From Streptomyces sp. APSN-46.1 (GTDB lineage Bacteria > Actinomycetota > Actinomycetes > Streptomycetales > Streptomycetaceae): a stretch of DNA of 64,000 nt. Made by a program: the position numbers and the translations under genes. The notes under the pieces are model-generated. The model saw only the letters and a program-made list of their open reading frames with translations. It was not told where the DNA came from and made no database searches. Positions 8,557-16,805 of the stretch are shown here, piece by piece; within the stretch, counting starts at the first letter, position 1, and every line of letters starts with the position of its first letter. The stretch is from NCBI RefSeq assembly GCF_022815725.1, contig NZ_JALGRF010000005.1, forward strand, positions 61,523-125,522. Reading direction: 5' to 3'.

Positions 8557-9777
8557 ATGCCCGAAGCCGTCATCGTTTCGACCGCCCGTTCGCCCATCGG
8601 GCGTGCCTTCAAGGGATCCCTCAAGGACCTCCGGCCGGACGACCTGACCGCGACGATCATCCAGGCCGCCCTCGCCAAGGTCCCCGAGCTGGACCCGCGC
8701 GACATCGACGACCTGATGCTCGGCTGCGGCCTCCCCGGCGGCGAGCAGGGCCACAACCTGGGCCGCATCGTGGCCGTGCAGATGGGCATGGACTACCTGC
8801 CGGGCAGCACGATCACCCGCTACTGCTCCTCCTCGCTCCAGACCTCCCGCATGGCCCTGCACGCCATCAAGGCGGGCGAGGGCGACGTCTTCATCTCCGC
8901 GGGCGTCGAAATGGTCTCCCGGTCCGTCAAGGGCTCCTCCGACGGCATCCCGGACACCCACAACCCGTTCTTCGCCGACGCGGAGGCCCGTACGGCCGCC
9001 GTCGCGCAGAGCGAGGGCTCGTCCTGGCACGACCCGCGCGAGGACGGCCTGGTGCCCGACGCGTACATCGCGATGGGGCAGACCGCCGAGAACCTGGCCC
9101 GCCTCAAGGGTGTGACCCGCCAGGACATGGACGAGTTCGGCGTCCGCTCGCAGAACCTCGCCGAAGAGGCCATCAAGAACGGCTTCTGGGCCCGCGAGAT
9201 CACCCCGGTCACCACCCCGGACGGCACGGTCGTCTCCACCGACGACGGCCCGCGCGCCGGCGTCACCCTGGAGGGCGTCCAGGGCCTGAAGCCGGTCTTC
9301 CGCCCCGACGGCCTGGTCACGGCCGGCAACTGCTGCCCGCTCAACGACGGCGCCGCCGCGCTGGTCATCATGAGCGACACCAAGGCGCGGGAGCTGGGCC
9401 TGACCCCGCTGGCCCGGATCGTCTCCACCGGCGTCACCGCCCTCTCCCCCGAGATCATGGGCCTGGGCCCGGTCGAGGCGTCCAAGCAGGCCCTGAAGCG
9501 GGCCGGCCTGACCGTCGGCGACATCGACCTGTTCGAGATCAACGAGGCCTTCGCGGCCCAGGTCATCCCCTCCTACCGGGACCTGGAGATCCCGCTGGAG
9601 AAGCTGAACGTCAACGGCGGGGCCATCGCCGTCGGTCACCCGTTCGGGATGACCGGCGCCCGCATCACCGGCACCCTGATCAACAGCCTGCAGTTCCACG
9701 ACAAGCAGTTCGGCCTGGAGACCATGTGCGTGGGCGGCGGCCAGGGCATGGCCATGGTCATCGAGCGCCTGAGCTAG
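8557..9777 (+). CDS. Acetyl-CoA acetyltransferase (thiolase)
   Basis: 406 residues starting MPEAVIVSTARSPIGRAFKG. The nucleophile Cys90 lies in STITRYCSSSLQTSRMA. The C-terminal half has EINEAFAAQVIP, NVNGGAIAVGHPFGMTGAR with the catalytic His, and MCVGGGQGMAMV with the second Cys. Family members condense or cleave acetyl-CoA units in fatty acid breakdown and acetoacetyl-CoA metabolism. ATG 8557 sits behind TTGGAG. Transcription may end at the palindrome at 9800-9833. Confidence 0.92.
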   Translation: MPEAVIVSTARSPIGRAFKGSLKDLRPDDLTATIIQAALAKVPELDPRDIDDLMLGCGLPGGEQGHNLGRIVAVQMGMDYLPGSTITRYCSSSLQTSRMALHAIKAGEGDVFISAGVEMVSRSVKGSSDGIPDTHNPFFADAEARTAAVAQSEGSSWHDPREDGLVPDAYIAMGQTAENLARLKGVTRQDMDEFGVRSQNLAEEAIKNGFWAREITPVTTPDGTVVSTDDGPRAGVTLEGVQGLKPVFRPDGLVTAGNCCPLNDGAAALVIMSDTKARELGLTPLARIVSTGVTALSPEIMGLGPVEASKQALKRAGLTVGDIDLFEINEAFAAQVIPSYRDLEIPLEKLNVNGGAIAVGHPFGMTGARITGTLINSLQFHDKQFGLETMCVGGGQGMAMVIERLS

Positions 9778-9799
9778 CTGATCTAGTAGCGCGCCCAGT

Positions 9800-9833
9800 C
9801 GCCGCAAGGGATCCGGCCGGATCCCAAGCGGCG
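9800..9833 (+). terminator. Palindromic terminator after the thiolase gene
   Basis: CGCCGC-AA-GGGATCCGG pairs with CCGGATCCC-AA-GCGGCG, a near-perfect 34-nt palindrome 23 bp past the stop. The two AA pairs form a small internal loop. Confidence 0.6.
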
Positions 9834-9880
9834 TACTGACGCCGAATCTAACCGCGTCGCGGCCGACCCGTGACCGAATC

Positions 9881-9911
9881 TCCCCCAGGATGTGACCTAC
9901 GTCCTGGGGGA
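9881..9911. other. Hairpin in the gap before the gene at 10062
   Basis: TCCCCCAGGA (9881-9890) and TCCTGGGGGA (9902-9911) form a 10-bp stem with an 11-nt loop. The 9778-10061 gap otherwise shows no gene. The hairpin could be a second terminator or lie in the leader of the next gene. Confidence 0.45.
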
Positions 9912-10061
9912 TTGGCATTTATGCAGGTCAGTGGCAGTACGCGGGGTAAACGTGTGACCAAAGACCTGTCCAATTCGTGACGTAATGCACTGCACGCCAT
10001 TCCCAGGTCGGGACACTCTGATGTAGGAAGTCGGGGGATCGAAACAATCAGGAGTTAGCCA

Positions 10062-10913
10062 GTGAGCGCCATGTCTCTTGCCCTGCTGCTGACCACGGCC
10101 GCCACCACGGCCGTGGGCGCCGCTGCGCTGCACGCCGTACACGGACTGCGCAAGCAGGTCACGGCCCTGCGCGGTGAGCTGACCGTGTCGGCGCACCCGC
10201 GCGGCGCCGCGGTCCCGCACGCCCGCAGCGCCGTGGAGTCCCCCGCCGCCGAGATACGGGCCGCCGTCGCCGAGGCCCTCGCCGAGGAGCGCGAGCGCGA
10301 GCTGGCCGAGGCGCGGGCCTTCTGGGCCGCGCAGGAGGCCCGCGACGCCGCCGACGCTTCCCCTCGCTTCGCTGGGGAGACCCCTACCTCGCTGCTGGGC
10401 GGCCTGCCCGGCCTGGGCGAGGACAGCCCGCTCTTCCTGCCCCGGCAGGCGGATCTGGTCGGCCTGGAGCCCGTGTTCGGCGAGGATCCGGCCGACGAGT
10501 ACCCGAGCCACCCCGAGGATTCGGCCGAGCTGGCCGCCGCCCGCCGGCGCCACCCCTCGCACCCCGACTTCGTACCCGTCCAGGCCTCGTACCCGGGCGC
10601 CGACCACGAGCGCACGGTCAGCCGCCTGGAGGAGCTCGCGGAGGCCCGTACGGCCCTCGCGGACGTCCGCCCGGGCCCGCTGGGCACGCTGGACGTGTAC
10701 GTCTTCACCGACGGCACCACGCTGTGCATGACCCCGGGCCACCGGGAGACGGCCGAGCGCCTCGCCGAGGCCCTGCGCTCGGGCACCGCGCCGGTCCTGC
10801 TGGGCGGCTCGGGCATCTCCGGCGCCTACGCGCTGACCTTCTCCTGCGGTGACTCCGAGGACCCCGACAGCAACGTCTACATCCTCGCGGACCGCGTCAT
10901 CGCATCGCTCTGA
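10062..10913 (+). CDS. Conserved membrane-anchored protein of unknown function
   Basis: 283 residues. GTG 10062 follows GGAG at the right distance. The N-terminus (MSLALLLTTAATTAVGAAAL) is a single hydrophobic segment. A helical Glu/Arg/Ala-rich stretch follows (AVAEALAEERERELAEARAF), then an acidic linker. The C-terminal ~110 residues are more conserved-looking: LDVYVFTDGTTLCMTPGHRE and LLGGSGISGAYALTFSC. I do not recognise a family. A short DNA repeat at 10360-10387 inserts SPRFAGETPT in frame. Its end overlaps the convergent gene by 17 bp. Confidence 0.75.
   Translation: MSAMSLALLLTTAATTAVGAAALHAVHGLRKQVTALRGELTVSAHPRGAAVPHARSAVESPAAEIRAAVAEALAEERERELAEARAFWAAQEARDAADASPRFAGETPTSLLGGLPGLGEDSPLFLPRQADLVGLEPVFGEDPADEYPSHPEDSAELAAARRRHPSHPDFVPVQASYPGADHERTVSRLEELAEARTALADVRPGPLGTLDVYVFTDGTTLCMTPGHRETAERLAEALRSGTAPVLLGGSGISGAYALTFSCGDSEDPDSNVYILADRVIASL
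10360..10387 (+). repeat. Intragenic short repeat, copy 2
   Basis: CCCCTCGCTTCGCTGGGG followed by AGACCCCTAC matches the element at 2939-2966 at 23 of 28 positions and is again read in frame, here as SPRFAGETPT. The inverted halves can form a hairpin. Confidence 0.6.
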
Positions 10914-11280
10914 CTTCCGCCTGCTCCACCAGCCGCACGGCCTCGTCCAGCATCTCGGACGGGGCCTTCGCGCTGTCCCCGGCGGCGTCGGCCGCCCCGG
11001 CAGCCCCGGCGGGCCTCCGGCTCGCGTCGCGCAGTGCCTCCGCGAGGTCCTGTCCGGCCACCGCCAGTTGGTCCCCCACCACGAAGATCCCGGCTTCCGG
11101 CATCAGCCGGGGCTCGGCCGCCCCCTGAGGGTCCTCCAGCCGCTGCGCCCGCACGGACAGCTCCCGGGCCAGTTCCAGCGCCTCGGCGGCGGCCCCGCGC
11201 TGGAGCCGGCTCTGCGGCGCGGCCCGCAGGCGCTCGGCGAAACGTTCCACGACGGCGGTCAGGGGCGAAGTATCAAGCAC
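10897..11280 (-). CDS. Small conserved protein of unknown function
   Basis: 127 residues starting at GTG 11280 (V-L-D-T-S-P-L-T) with AAGG about 9 bp upstream. It is mainly helical: TAVVERFAERLRAAPQSRLQ, then EALELARELSVRAQRLED, then EAGIFVVGDQLAVAGQDLAE. The C-terminus overlaps the convergent gene at 10062-10913 by 17 bp. No family is recognised with confidence. Third positions are strongly G/C, supporting coding. Confidence 0.6.
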   Translation of the reverse strand: MLDTSPLTAVVERFAERLRAAPQSRLQRGAAAEALELARELSVRAQRLEDPQGAAEPRLMPEAGIFVVGDQLAVAGQDLAEALRDASRRPAGAAGAADAAGDSAKAPSEMLDEAVRLVEQAEVRAMR

Positions 11281-11386
11281 CCGGCCGACCTTACGCGCCG
11301 CCCGGGCACCATTGCCAACGGGCGAACTCTCCGGCACGGTGGCGTGAAGAGAACAGCACAGCACGGCGATACCTCCGGAGGCGCCC

Positions 11387-11617
11387 ATGTCCGTAGAGTT
11401 CTCCGAGCAGACCCACCGCAACATGATCGACAGAATCCCCCTGACCACCGGTCGTGAACTCTCCGACTGGCTCCGCACCGTGGACGACGGCCCCTCCCTC
11501 GTCCGGTTCGAGGAGAAGGTCAGCTGGCTGCGCGGCGCGCACCGGCTGTCGTACGGCCAGGCCAAGGCGATCATCCACGAGTACGACCTGCGCAGGGCCG
11601 CGAGAAAGTTCGGCTGA
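11387..11617 (+). CDS. DUF4287-domain protein
   Basis: 76 residues starting MSVEFSEQTHRNMIDRIPLT, with WLRTVDDGPSLVRFEEKVSW and LRGAHRLSYGQAKAIIHEYD. This matches my memory of the small DUF4287 family, whose function is unknown. The ATG has CCGGAGG upstream. A perfect 18-bp terminator shared with the convergent Bax-inhibitor gene follows. Confidence 0.8.
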   Translation: MSVEFSEQTHRNMIDRIPLTTGRELSDWLRTVDDGPSLVRFEEKVSWLRGAHRLSYGQAKAIIHEYDLRRAARKFG

Positions 11618-11699
11618 GCCCCGCCCTCGTACCGGCCCGACTCCCGACCCTGATCCATACCCCCGATCCGTGCCCCCGATCCACATTCCTCCGAAACGC

Positions 11700-11738
11700 G
11701 GGAAGGCCCCGCGAGCAGTCTGCTCGCGGGGCCTTCCC
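11700..11738. terminator. Bidirectional terminator
   Basis: GGGAAGGCCCCGCGAGCA (11700-11717) pairs perfectly with 11721-11738 around a 3-nt loop, an 18-bp stem between two convergent genes. Confidence 0.85.
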
Positions 11739-11769
11739 CACGCGTGTGGGCGGTCGTTCGCCGGTGCGG

Positions 11770-12633
11770 TTAGTCGTCGCCCGAGAGGATCTGGAACAGG
11801 CGCAGCAGCTCCAGGTAGATCCACACCAGGGTGATGGTGAGGCCGAAGGCCGCCAGCCAGGCCTCCTCGCGCGGGGCGCCGTACGTGAGGCCGTCCTCGA
11901 CCTGCTTGAAGTCGAGGGCGAGGAAGCAGGCGCCGAGGATGACGCCGATGCACCCGAAGAGGATGCCGAGGCCGCCGCTGCGGAAGCCGAGGCCGTCACC
12001 GCCCGCGAAGACCGAGAACAGCAGGTTCGTGAGCATGAGCAGGATGAAGCCCATGGCCGCGGCCATCACGAAGCCGTAGAACCGGCGGTTGACCCGGATC
12101 CAGCGCATCTTGTACGCGAACAGCACCGCGGCGAAGACGCACATCGTGCCGAGCACGGCCTGGATCACGACGCCGGCGCCCATGTAGGTGCTCGTGGCGG
12201 CGCTGATGACACCGAGGAAGACACCCTCGAACGCCGCGTACCCGAGGATGACCGCCGGGGAGGCCTTGCGCTTGAAGGACTGGACCATCGCCAGGACGAA
12301 CGCGACGAGCGCGGCGCCGACGGCGATGCCGTACGACTTGCCGACGTTCGCGGGGTCGACGGGCAGCGCGATCCAGGCGAGGGTCGCCGTCAGGATCACG
12401 GTGCCGAGCGTCATGGCCGTACGGCTCACGACGTCGTCGATCGTCATCGCGTTGCCGCGGGCCGGAGCCTGCGGCATGCCCGTGGTCAGGTCGGTCGCGT
12501 ACGGGTTCGTCGCGTACGGGTTCGTCGCGGTCGCGGTCCCGGCCTGCGCCTGGTGCTGCGCGTCGAAGCCCGCGTAGCCGCCGGCGTCGCGGCTGAACCC
12601 CCGTCGCGAGAAGACCGGGTTACTGCTCCTCAT
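11770..12633 (-). CDS. Bax-inhibitor-1/YccA-family membrane protein
   Basis: 287 residues. A Gly/Tyr/Asn-rich N-terminal tail carries a NPYAT duplication. Seven hydrophobic segments follow, for example RTAMTLGTVILTATLAWIAL, VGAALVAFVLAMVQSF, GYAAFEGVFLGVISAAT and VIQAVLGTMCVFAAVLFAY. FKQVEDGLTYGAPREEAWLA near the end contains the acidic residues of the BI-1 fold. Family members act as pH-sensitive calcium leak channels; the bacterial role is unclear. The ATG at 12633 has GGAGTGAG upstream. Confidence 0.88.
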   Translation of the reverse strand: MRSSNPVFSRRGFSRDAGGYAGFDAQHQAQAGTATATNPYATNPYATDLTTGMPQAPARGNAMTIDDVVSRTAMTLGTVILTATLAWIALPVDPANVGKSYGIAVGAALVAFVLAMVQSFKRKASPAVILGYAAFEGVFLGVISAATSTYMGAGVVIQAVLGTMCVFAAVLFAYKMRWIRVNRRFYGFVMAAAMGFILLMLTNLLFSVFAGGDGLGFRSGGLGILFGCIGVILGACFLALDFKQVEDGLTYGAPREEAWLAAFGLTITLVWIYLELLRLFQILSGDD

Positions 12634-12769
12634 CTCACTCCTCCATGGCCACCGTGCGCGGCCTTGTCACAAGAGTAATGCGCTCGCAAAGAAAGCACCC
12701 TACCGCTGGAGGAGGATCTTAGGAGAAGGCACGGCAAAGCGGCAGGGGATAAAAGGGCCGCCGCGGGAG

Positions 12770-12853
12770 TGCCCGGAACCGGATTTGAACCGGTACGACC
12801 TGTGTAGGCCAGCGAGGTTTAAGCTCGCCGTGTCTGCATTCCACCATCCGGGC
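12770..12853 (-). tRNA. bldA: tRNA-Leu (anticodon UAA), bldA
   Basis: On the minus strand the 84-nt cloverleaf begins GCCCGGA and ends TCCGGGC plus discriminator A; CCA is not encoded. The anticodon stem GCGAG/CTCGC closes the loop CTTAAAC, giving anticodon TAA at 12819-12821. A long variable arm marks it as a class II leucine tRNA, and the T-arm GGTTCAAATCC is canonical. In Streptomyces the only tRNA that efficiently reads UUA is bldA, which controls aerial growth and antibiotic production by limiting translation of TTA-containing genes. It lies between the Bax-inhibitor gene and an ABC exporter. Confidence 0.95.
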
Positions 12854-13330
12854 CAAGGCCCAGCAGCCCCCGCGCAAAAAACTCTGAACGCTGTGCCGAG
12901 CCTATCCGGAACACCCGCTGCGCCAGTCGGCCGTCATTGCGATGTTGTCTGATTTTATTGGCGATTGAGGGGCCATCAGGCACAAGAAGGCGGGGTCGGG
13001 CCGCTCTGGGCGCCCTTCGCGGACGATCATCGGCCACCCGGGATTGACGGGATTTCGACGGCCCGCGCCACCTCGGCCGCCACCCCGCACGCCACCCCGG
13101 GCCACCCCCGGGCCGCCCCCGGGCCGCCCCCGGCCGCAAAGGGCCGCGACGGACCGCCACTCAGGGGCCGTGTCATACCAAAGGAGGAGGCGGACGGCCC
13201 CCCGATCAGACTCCAGTGGGCCGGAGAACGGGCACCTCGGCTGATCCCGAGCGGGGGTGGGCGCGGTGAGGATGGAAACGTCCCGCAAGTCCGCAGTCCG
13301 CTGACGCCCCGCTCGACAGGAGTCCCCCCT
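12854..13330. other. Gap upstream of bldA and of the ABC exporter
   Basis: I see no convincing gene. It must contain the bldA promoter (reading left) and the exporter promoter (reading right). At about 13093-13135 an 11-bp unit, CCCCGGGCCGC with variants, is repeated nearly four times. Confidence 0.45.
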
Positions 13331-14104
13331 GTGACCACCATGAACTACGCCCCGCACACGGCCCAGGCCGTGGCCGCCCGCGCCACGCAGCTGTCGAAGG
13401 TGTACGGCCAGGGCGAAACCCAGGTGGTCGCCCTGGACAACGTCTCCGTCGACTTCGCCCAGGGGCAGTTCACGGCGATCATGGGTCCCTCGGGCTCCGG
13501 CAAGTCCACGCTGATGCACTGCGTCGCCGGTCTGGACACCTTCTCCGCCGGCTCCGTCCGCCTCGGCGAGACCGAGCTCGGCACCCTCAAGGACAAGCAG
13601 CTGACCCAGCTGCGCCGGGACAAGATCGGTTTCATCTTCCAGGCCTTCAACCTGCTGCCGACCCTGACGGCCCTGGAGAACATCACGCTCCCCATGGACA
13701 TCGCCGGCCGCAAGCCCGACAAGCAGTGGCTGGACGACGTGATCCGCATGGTCGGCCTCTCCGACCGCCTCAGCCACCGCCCGACGCAGCTCTCCGGCGG
13801 CCAGCAGCAGCGCGTGGCCGTGGCCCGCGCCCTGGCCTCCCGCCCCGAGATCATCTTCGGCGACGAGCCCACCGGCAACCTCGACTCCCGCTCCGGCGCC
13901 GAGGTCCTCGGCTTCCTGCGCAACTCCGTCCGCGAGCTCGGCCAGACCGTCGTGATGGTCACCCACGACCCGGTCGCCGCCTCCTACGCGGACCGCGTCA
14001 TCTTCCTCGCCGACGGCCGCATCGTCGACGAGATGCCGAACCCCACCGCCGACGGCGTGCTCGACCGTATGAAGGCCTTCGACGCCAAGGGCCGCACCAG
14101 CTGA
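13331..14104 (+). CDS. ABC transporter ATP-binding protein (MacB/LolD type)
   Basis: 257 residues. Walker A is AIMGPSGSGKSTLMHCVAG, the Q-loop FIFQAFNLLPTL, the signature QLSGGQQQRVAVARAL, Walker B IIFGDEPTGNLDSR and the switch His MVTHDP. GTG 13331 is preferred over ATG 13340 because AGGAG lies 8 bp before it. The neighbouring permease is of the FtsX/MacB type, so this pair probably exports a peptide, antibiotic or lipid or moves lipoproteins. It closely resembles the ATPase at 52034-52822. Confidence 0.9.
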   Translation: MTTMNYAPHTAQAVAARATQLSKVYGQGETQVVALDNVSVDFAQGQFTAIMGPSGSGKSTLMHCVAGLDTFSAGSVRLGETELGTLKDKQLTQLRRDKIGFIFQAFNLLPTLTALENITLPMDIAGRKPDKQWLDDVIRMVGLSDRLSHRPTQLSGGQQQRVAVARALASRPEIIFGDEPTGNLDSRSGAEVLGFLRNSVRELGQTVVMVTHDPVAASYADRVIFLADGRIVDEMPNPTADGVLDRMKAFDAKGRTS

Positions 14105-14163
14105 CCCGGGATCCGCATCCCCCGCCCTCCTCCAGACCTCCAGCCCCAGGACTGAGATCCCCC

Positions 14164-16716
14164 ATGTTCCGTACCGCCCTGCGCAACGTCCTCGCGCACA
14201 AGGCCAGGCTCCTGATGACGGTCCTCGCCGTCACCCTCGGCGTCGCCTTCGTCTCCGGCACCCTCGTCTTCACCGACACCCTGGAGAAGTCGCTCTCCGG
14301 CCAGTCCGCCAAGAGCTACGAGGGAGTGGCCGTCTCCGTCACCTCGTACGGCCAGGGCCGCGACGAGAACGGGCAGAAGGAGGGCGAGCCCGGCATCAGC
14401 CAGCAGACCCTCGACAAGGTCAAGGCCCTCGGCGGTGTCGACTCCGTCTCCGGCCGCGTCTCCGGCTTCGCCGGCGTGGGTGACGAGAACGGCAAGCTGA
14501 TCGGCTCCGGCTGGTCCAACAAGGGCTCCAACTACACCCCCGTCAAGGACGGCAAGGACCCGCGCTACGCCTTCACCCAGGGCGCCGGCCCGGCCAAGGC
14601 CGACGAGATCGCGCTCGACAAGGCGACCGCGGACGCGGGCGGCTACCGGATCGGCGACAAGGTCCGCGTCGCCACCAACGGCCCCGTCAAGGAGTACTCG
14701 CTCGCCGGCGTCTTCACCACCGAGGACGGCGCCGTCCAGGCCGGCGGCAGCCTCGTCCTCTTCGACACCAAGGTCGCCCAGGAGCTCTACCTCAAGCCCG
14801 GCTACTTCCAGGAGCTGTCGGTCGCCGCCAAGGGCGGCGCCTCCGCCGACCAGCTGCTGGGCGAGATCAAGCCGCTGCTCGACGACAAGAACACCAAGGC
14901 GCAGACCGGCGCGGCGCTCGCCAAGGAGCAGGCGAAGGACATCGAGGAGGGCATGGGCAACATGAGCACCATGCTGCTCGTCTTCGCCGGCATCGCGCTC
15001 TTCGTCGGCGTCTTCCTGATCTACAACACCTTCACCATGCTGGTCACCCAGCGCACCAAGGAGCTGGCCCTGCTGCGCGCCGTCGGCGCCAACCGCGGCC
15101 AGGTCATGCGCTCGGTCCTCACCGAGGCCCTGGTCGTCGGCGCCGTGTCCGCCGCCCTCGGCATGATCAGCGGCGTCGGCCTGGCGATCGGCATCCGCTC
15201 CCTGATCGGCTCCTTCGGCGCCAAGCTGCCGGGCGGCGGTCTCGTGATCGCCCCGGGCACCGTCATCGCGGCCCTGGTCATCGGCATCCTGGTCACCACG
15301 GTGGCCGCGGTGCTGCCCGCCTGGCGCACGGGCCGGATCGCCCCGGTCGCCGCCATGGGCAGCGCCCACCTGCCGGCCGACGCGAAGTCCCTGCTCCTGC
15401 GCAACATCATCGGCTCCGTCATCAGCGTCCTCGGCATCGGCCTGGTCGGGCTCGGCGTGTCCATGGGCGGCGGCGACGGCCGCATGGCCATCGGTGCGGG
15501 AGCGTTCTTCATGCTCATCGGCATGATCGTGCTGCTGCCGCTGCTCTCCAAGCCGGTCATCGCGGCCGTCCGCCCCGCACTGCAGAAGGTGTTCGGGGTC
15601 CCCGGCAAGCTGGCCGCGCAGAACGCCGTCCGCAACCCGCGCCGCACCGCCGTCACCGCCGCCTCCCTGGCGATCGGCCTGACGCTGGTCACCACCCTGT
15701 CGGTGCTCGGCATCACCATGGGCAAGGTCGTCGACCGCATGAGCACCGAGAAGCTCAAGGCGGACTACAAGGTCTCCATGTCCGGCGACATGGGCAGCCT
15801 GGACAAGTCGGTGGCCGAGACCCTGGCCAAGGCCCCCGGCATCAAGGCGGTCTCCCCGCAGGCCGACGGCTACTTCAAGGTCGGCGACGACTTCCGGTCC
15901 GCCTCCGGCGTCACCCCGGCCGCCATCGGCCAGCTGCTCAACATCGAGGTCCTCAGCGGTTCGCTGGACGCTCTCGGCAAGGGCGAGCTGGCTGTCGCCG
16001 AGAAGACCGCCAAGAAGCAGAACCTCACCGTCGGCTCCGCGCTTCAGGTCCAGTACGACGACGGGCAGAAGGGCACCCTGAAGGTCGGCGCGGTCTACAA
16101 GGACATGGAGGGCCTGCTCTCCCCGTACGTCATCGACAACAAGATCCTCAGCGAGCACAGCGAGGAGCAGTACATCCGCGAGGTGTACGTCAACGTCGAC
16201 GGCGGGTCCACCGAGGCCGGCCAGCAGAAGGTCGTCGACGCCCTGGGCAAGAACCCGGCCATCACCGTCGCCACCCAGCAGGACATGCGCGACGAGATGG
16301 GCGGCATCATCAACACGATGCTGAACATCATGTACGGCCTGCTCGGCATGGCCCTGATCATCTCGGTGCTCGGCGTCGTCAACACCCTGGCGATGTCCGT
16401 CTTCGAGCGGACCCAGGAGATCGGCATGCTGCGGGCGATCGGTCTCGACCGGAGCCGGGTCAAGAACATGATCCGCCTGGAAGCCGTGGTGATCTCGCTC
16501 TTCGGCGCGGTCCTGGGCGTCGCCATCGGCGTCTTCCTCGCCTGGGCCGTCGGTACCACGCTCGCGAAGTCGGTTCCCGACTACGAGCTGGTCCTGCCGT
16601 ACGACCGGATCGGCATCTTCCTCCTGCTGGCCGCCGTGGTCGGCGTCCTGGCCGCCCTGTGGCCCGCCCGCAGCGCCGCCCGCCTGAACATGCTGACGGC
16701 GATCAAAACGGAGTAG
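14164..16716 (+). CDS. ABC transporter permease (FtsX/MacB family)
   Basis: 850 residues starting MFRTALRNVLAHKARLLMTV. There is one N-terminal transmembrane helix, a large extracytoplasmic domain (~residues 45-250), a block of helices with an FtsX domain (MLLVFAGIALFVGVFLIYNT), a second helix and extracytoplasmic domain, and a final FtsX domain ending in LWPARSAARLNMLTAIKTE. This double-FtsX layout is usual for actinobacterial antimicrobial or peptide exporters. It follows the ATPase by 59 bp and ends at a strong terminator. The cargo is unknown. Confidence 0.9.
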   Translation: MFRTALRNVLAHKARLLMTVLAVTLGVAFVSGTLVFTDTLEKSLSGQSAKSYEGVAVSVTSYGQGRDENGQKEGEPGISQQTLDKVKALGGVDSVSGRVSGFAGVGDENGKLIGSGWSNKGSNYTPVKDGKDPRYAFTQGAGPAKADEIALDKATADAGGYRIGDKVRVATNGPVKEYSLAGVFTTEDGAVQAGGSLVLFDTKVAQELYLKPGYFQELSVAAKGGASADQLLGEIKPLLDDKNTKAQTGAALAKEQAKDIEEGMGNMSTMLLVFAGIALFVGVFLIYNTFTMLVTQRTKELALLRAVGANRGQVMRSVLTEALVVGAVSAALGMISGVGLAIGIRSLIGSFGAKLPGGGLVIAPGTVIAALVIGILVTTVAAVLPAWRTGRIAPVAAMGSAHLPADAKSLLLRNIIGSVISVLGIGLVGLGVSMGGGDGRMAIGAGAFFMLIGMIVLLPLLSKPVIAAVRPALQKVFGVPGKLAAQNAVRNPRRTAVTAASLAIGLTLVTTLSVLGITMGKVVDRMSTEKLKADYKVSMSGDMGSLDKSVAETLAKAPGIKAVSPQADGYFKVGDDFRSASGVTPAAIGQLLNIEVLSGSLDALGKGELAVAEKTAKKQNLTVGSALQVQYDDGQKGTLKVGAVYKDMEGLLSPYVIDNKILSEHSEEQYIREVYVNVDGGSTEAGQQKVVDALGKNPAITVATQQDMRDEMGGIINTMLNIMYGLLGMALIISVLGVVNTLAMSVFERTQEIGMLRAIGLDRSRVKNMIRLEAVVISLFGAVLGVAIGVFLAWAVGTTLAKSVPDYELVLPYDRIGIFLLLAAVVGVLAALWPARSAARLNMLTAIKTE

Positions 16717-16731
16717 GCAGCGGCAGGCAGG

Positions 16732-16777
16732 GACACAGCAGGACCCCGGGGCACACGCCCCGGGGTCCTGCTGTGTC
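16732..16777. terminator. Bidirectional terminator, 21-bp stem
   Basis: GACACAGCAGGACCCCGGGG plus C at 16732-16752 pairs perfectly with 16757-16777 around an ACAC loop. It lies between the permease and the convergent methyltransferase gene. Confidence 0.9.
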
Positions 16778-16805
16778 TGCACCTCTCTCACCGTCCCGTC
16801 CGGGG

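Noticed and set aside
12770..12853. bldA as an attachment site for an integrated element
   Set aside because: No integrase gene and no duplicated tRNA 3' end is seen on either side.
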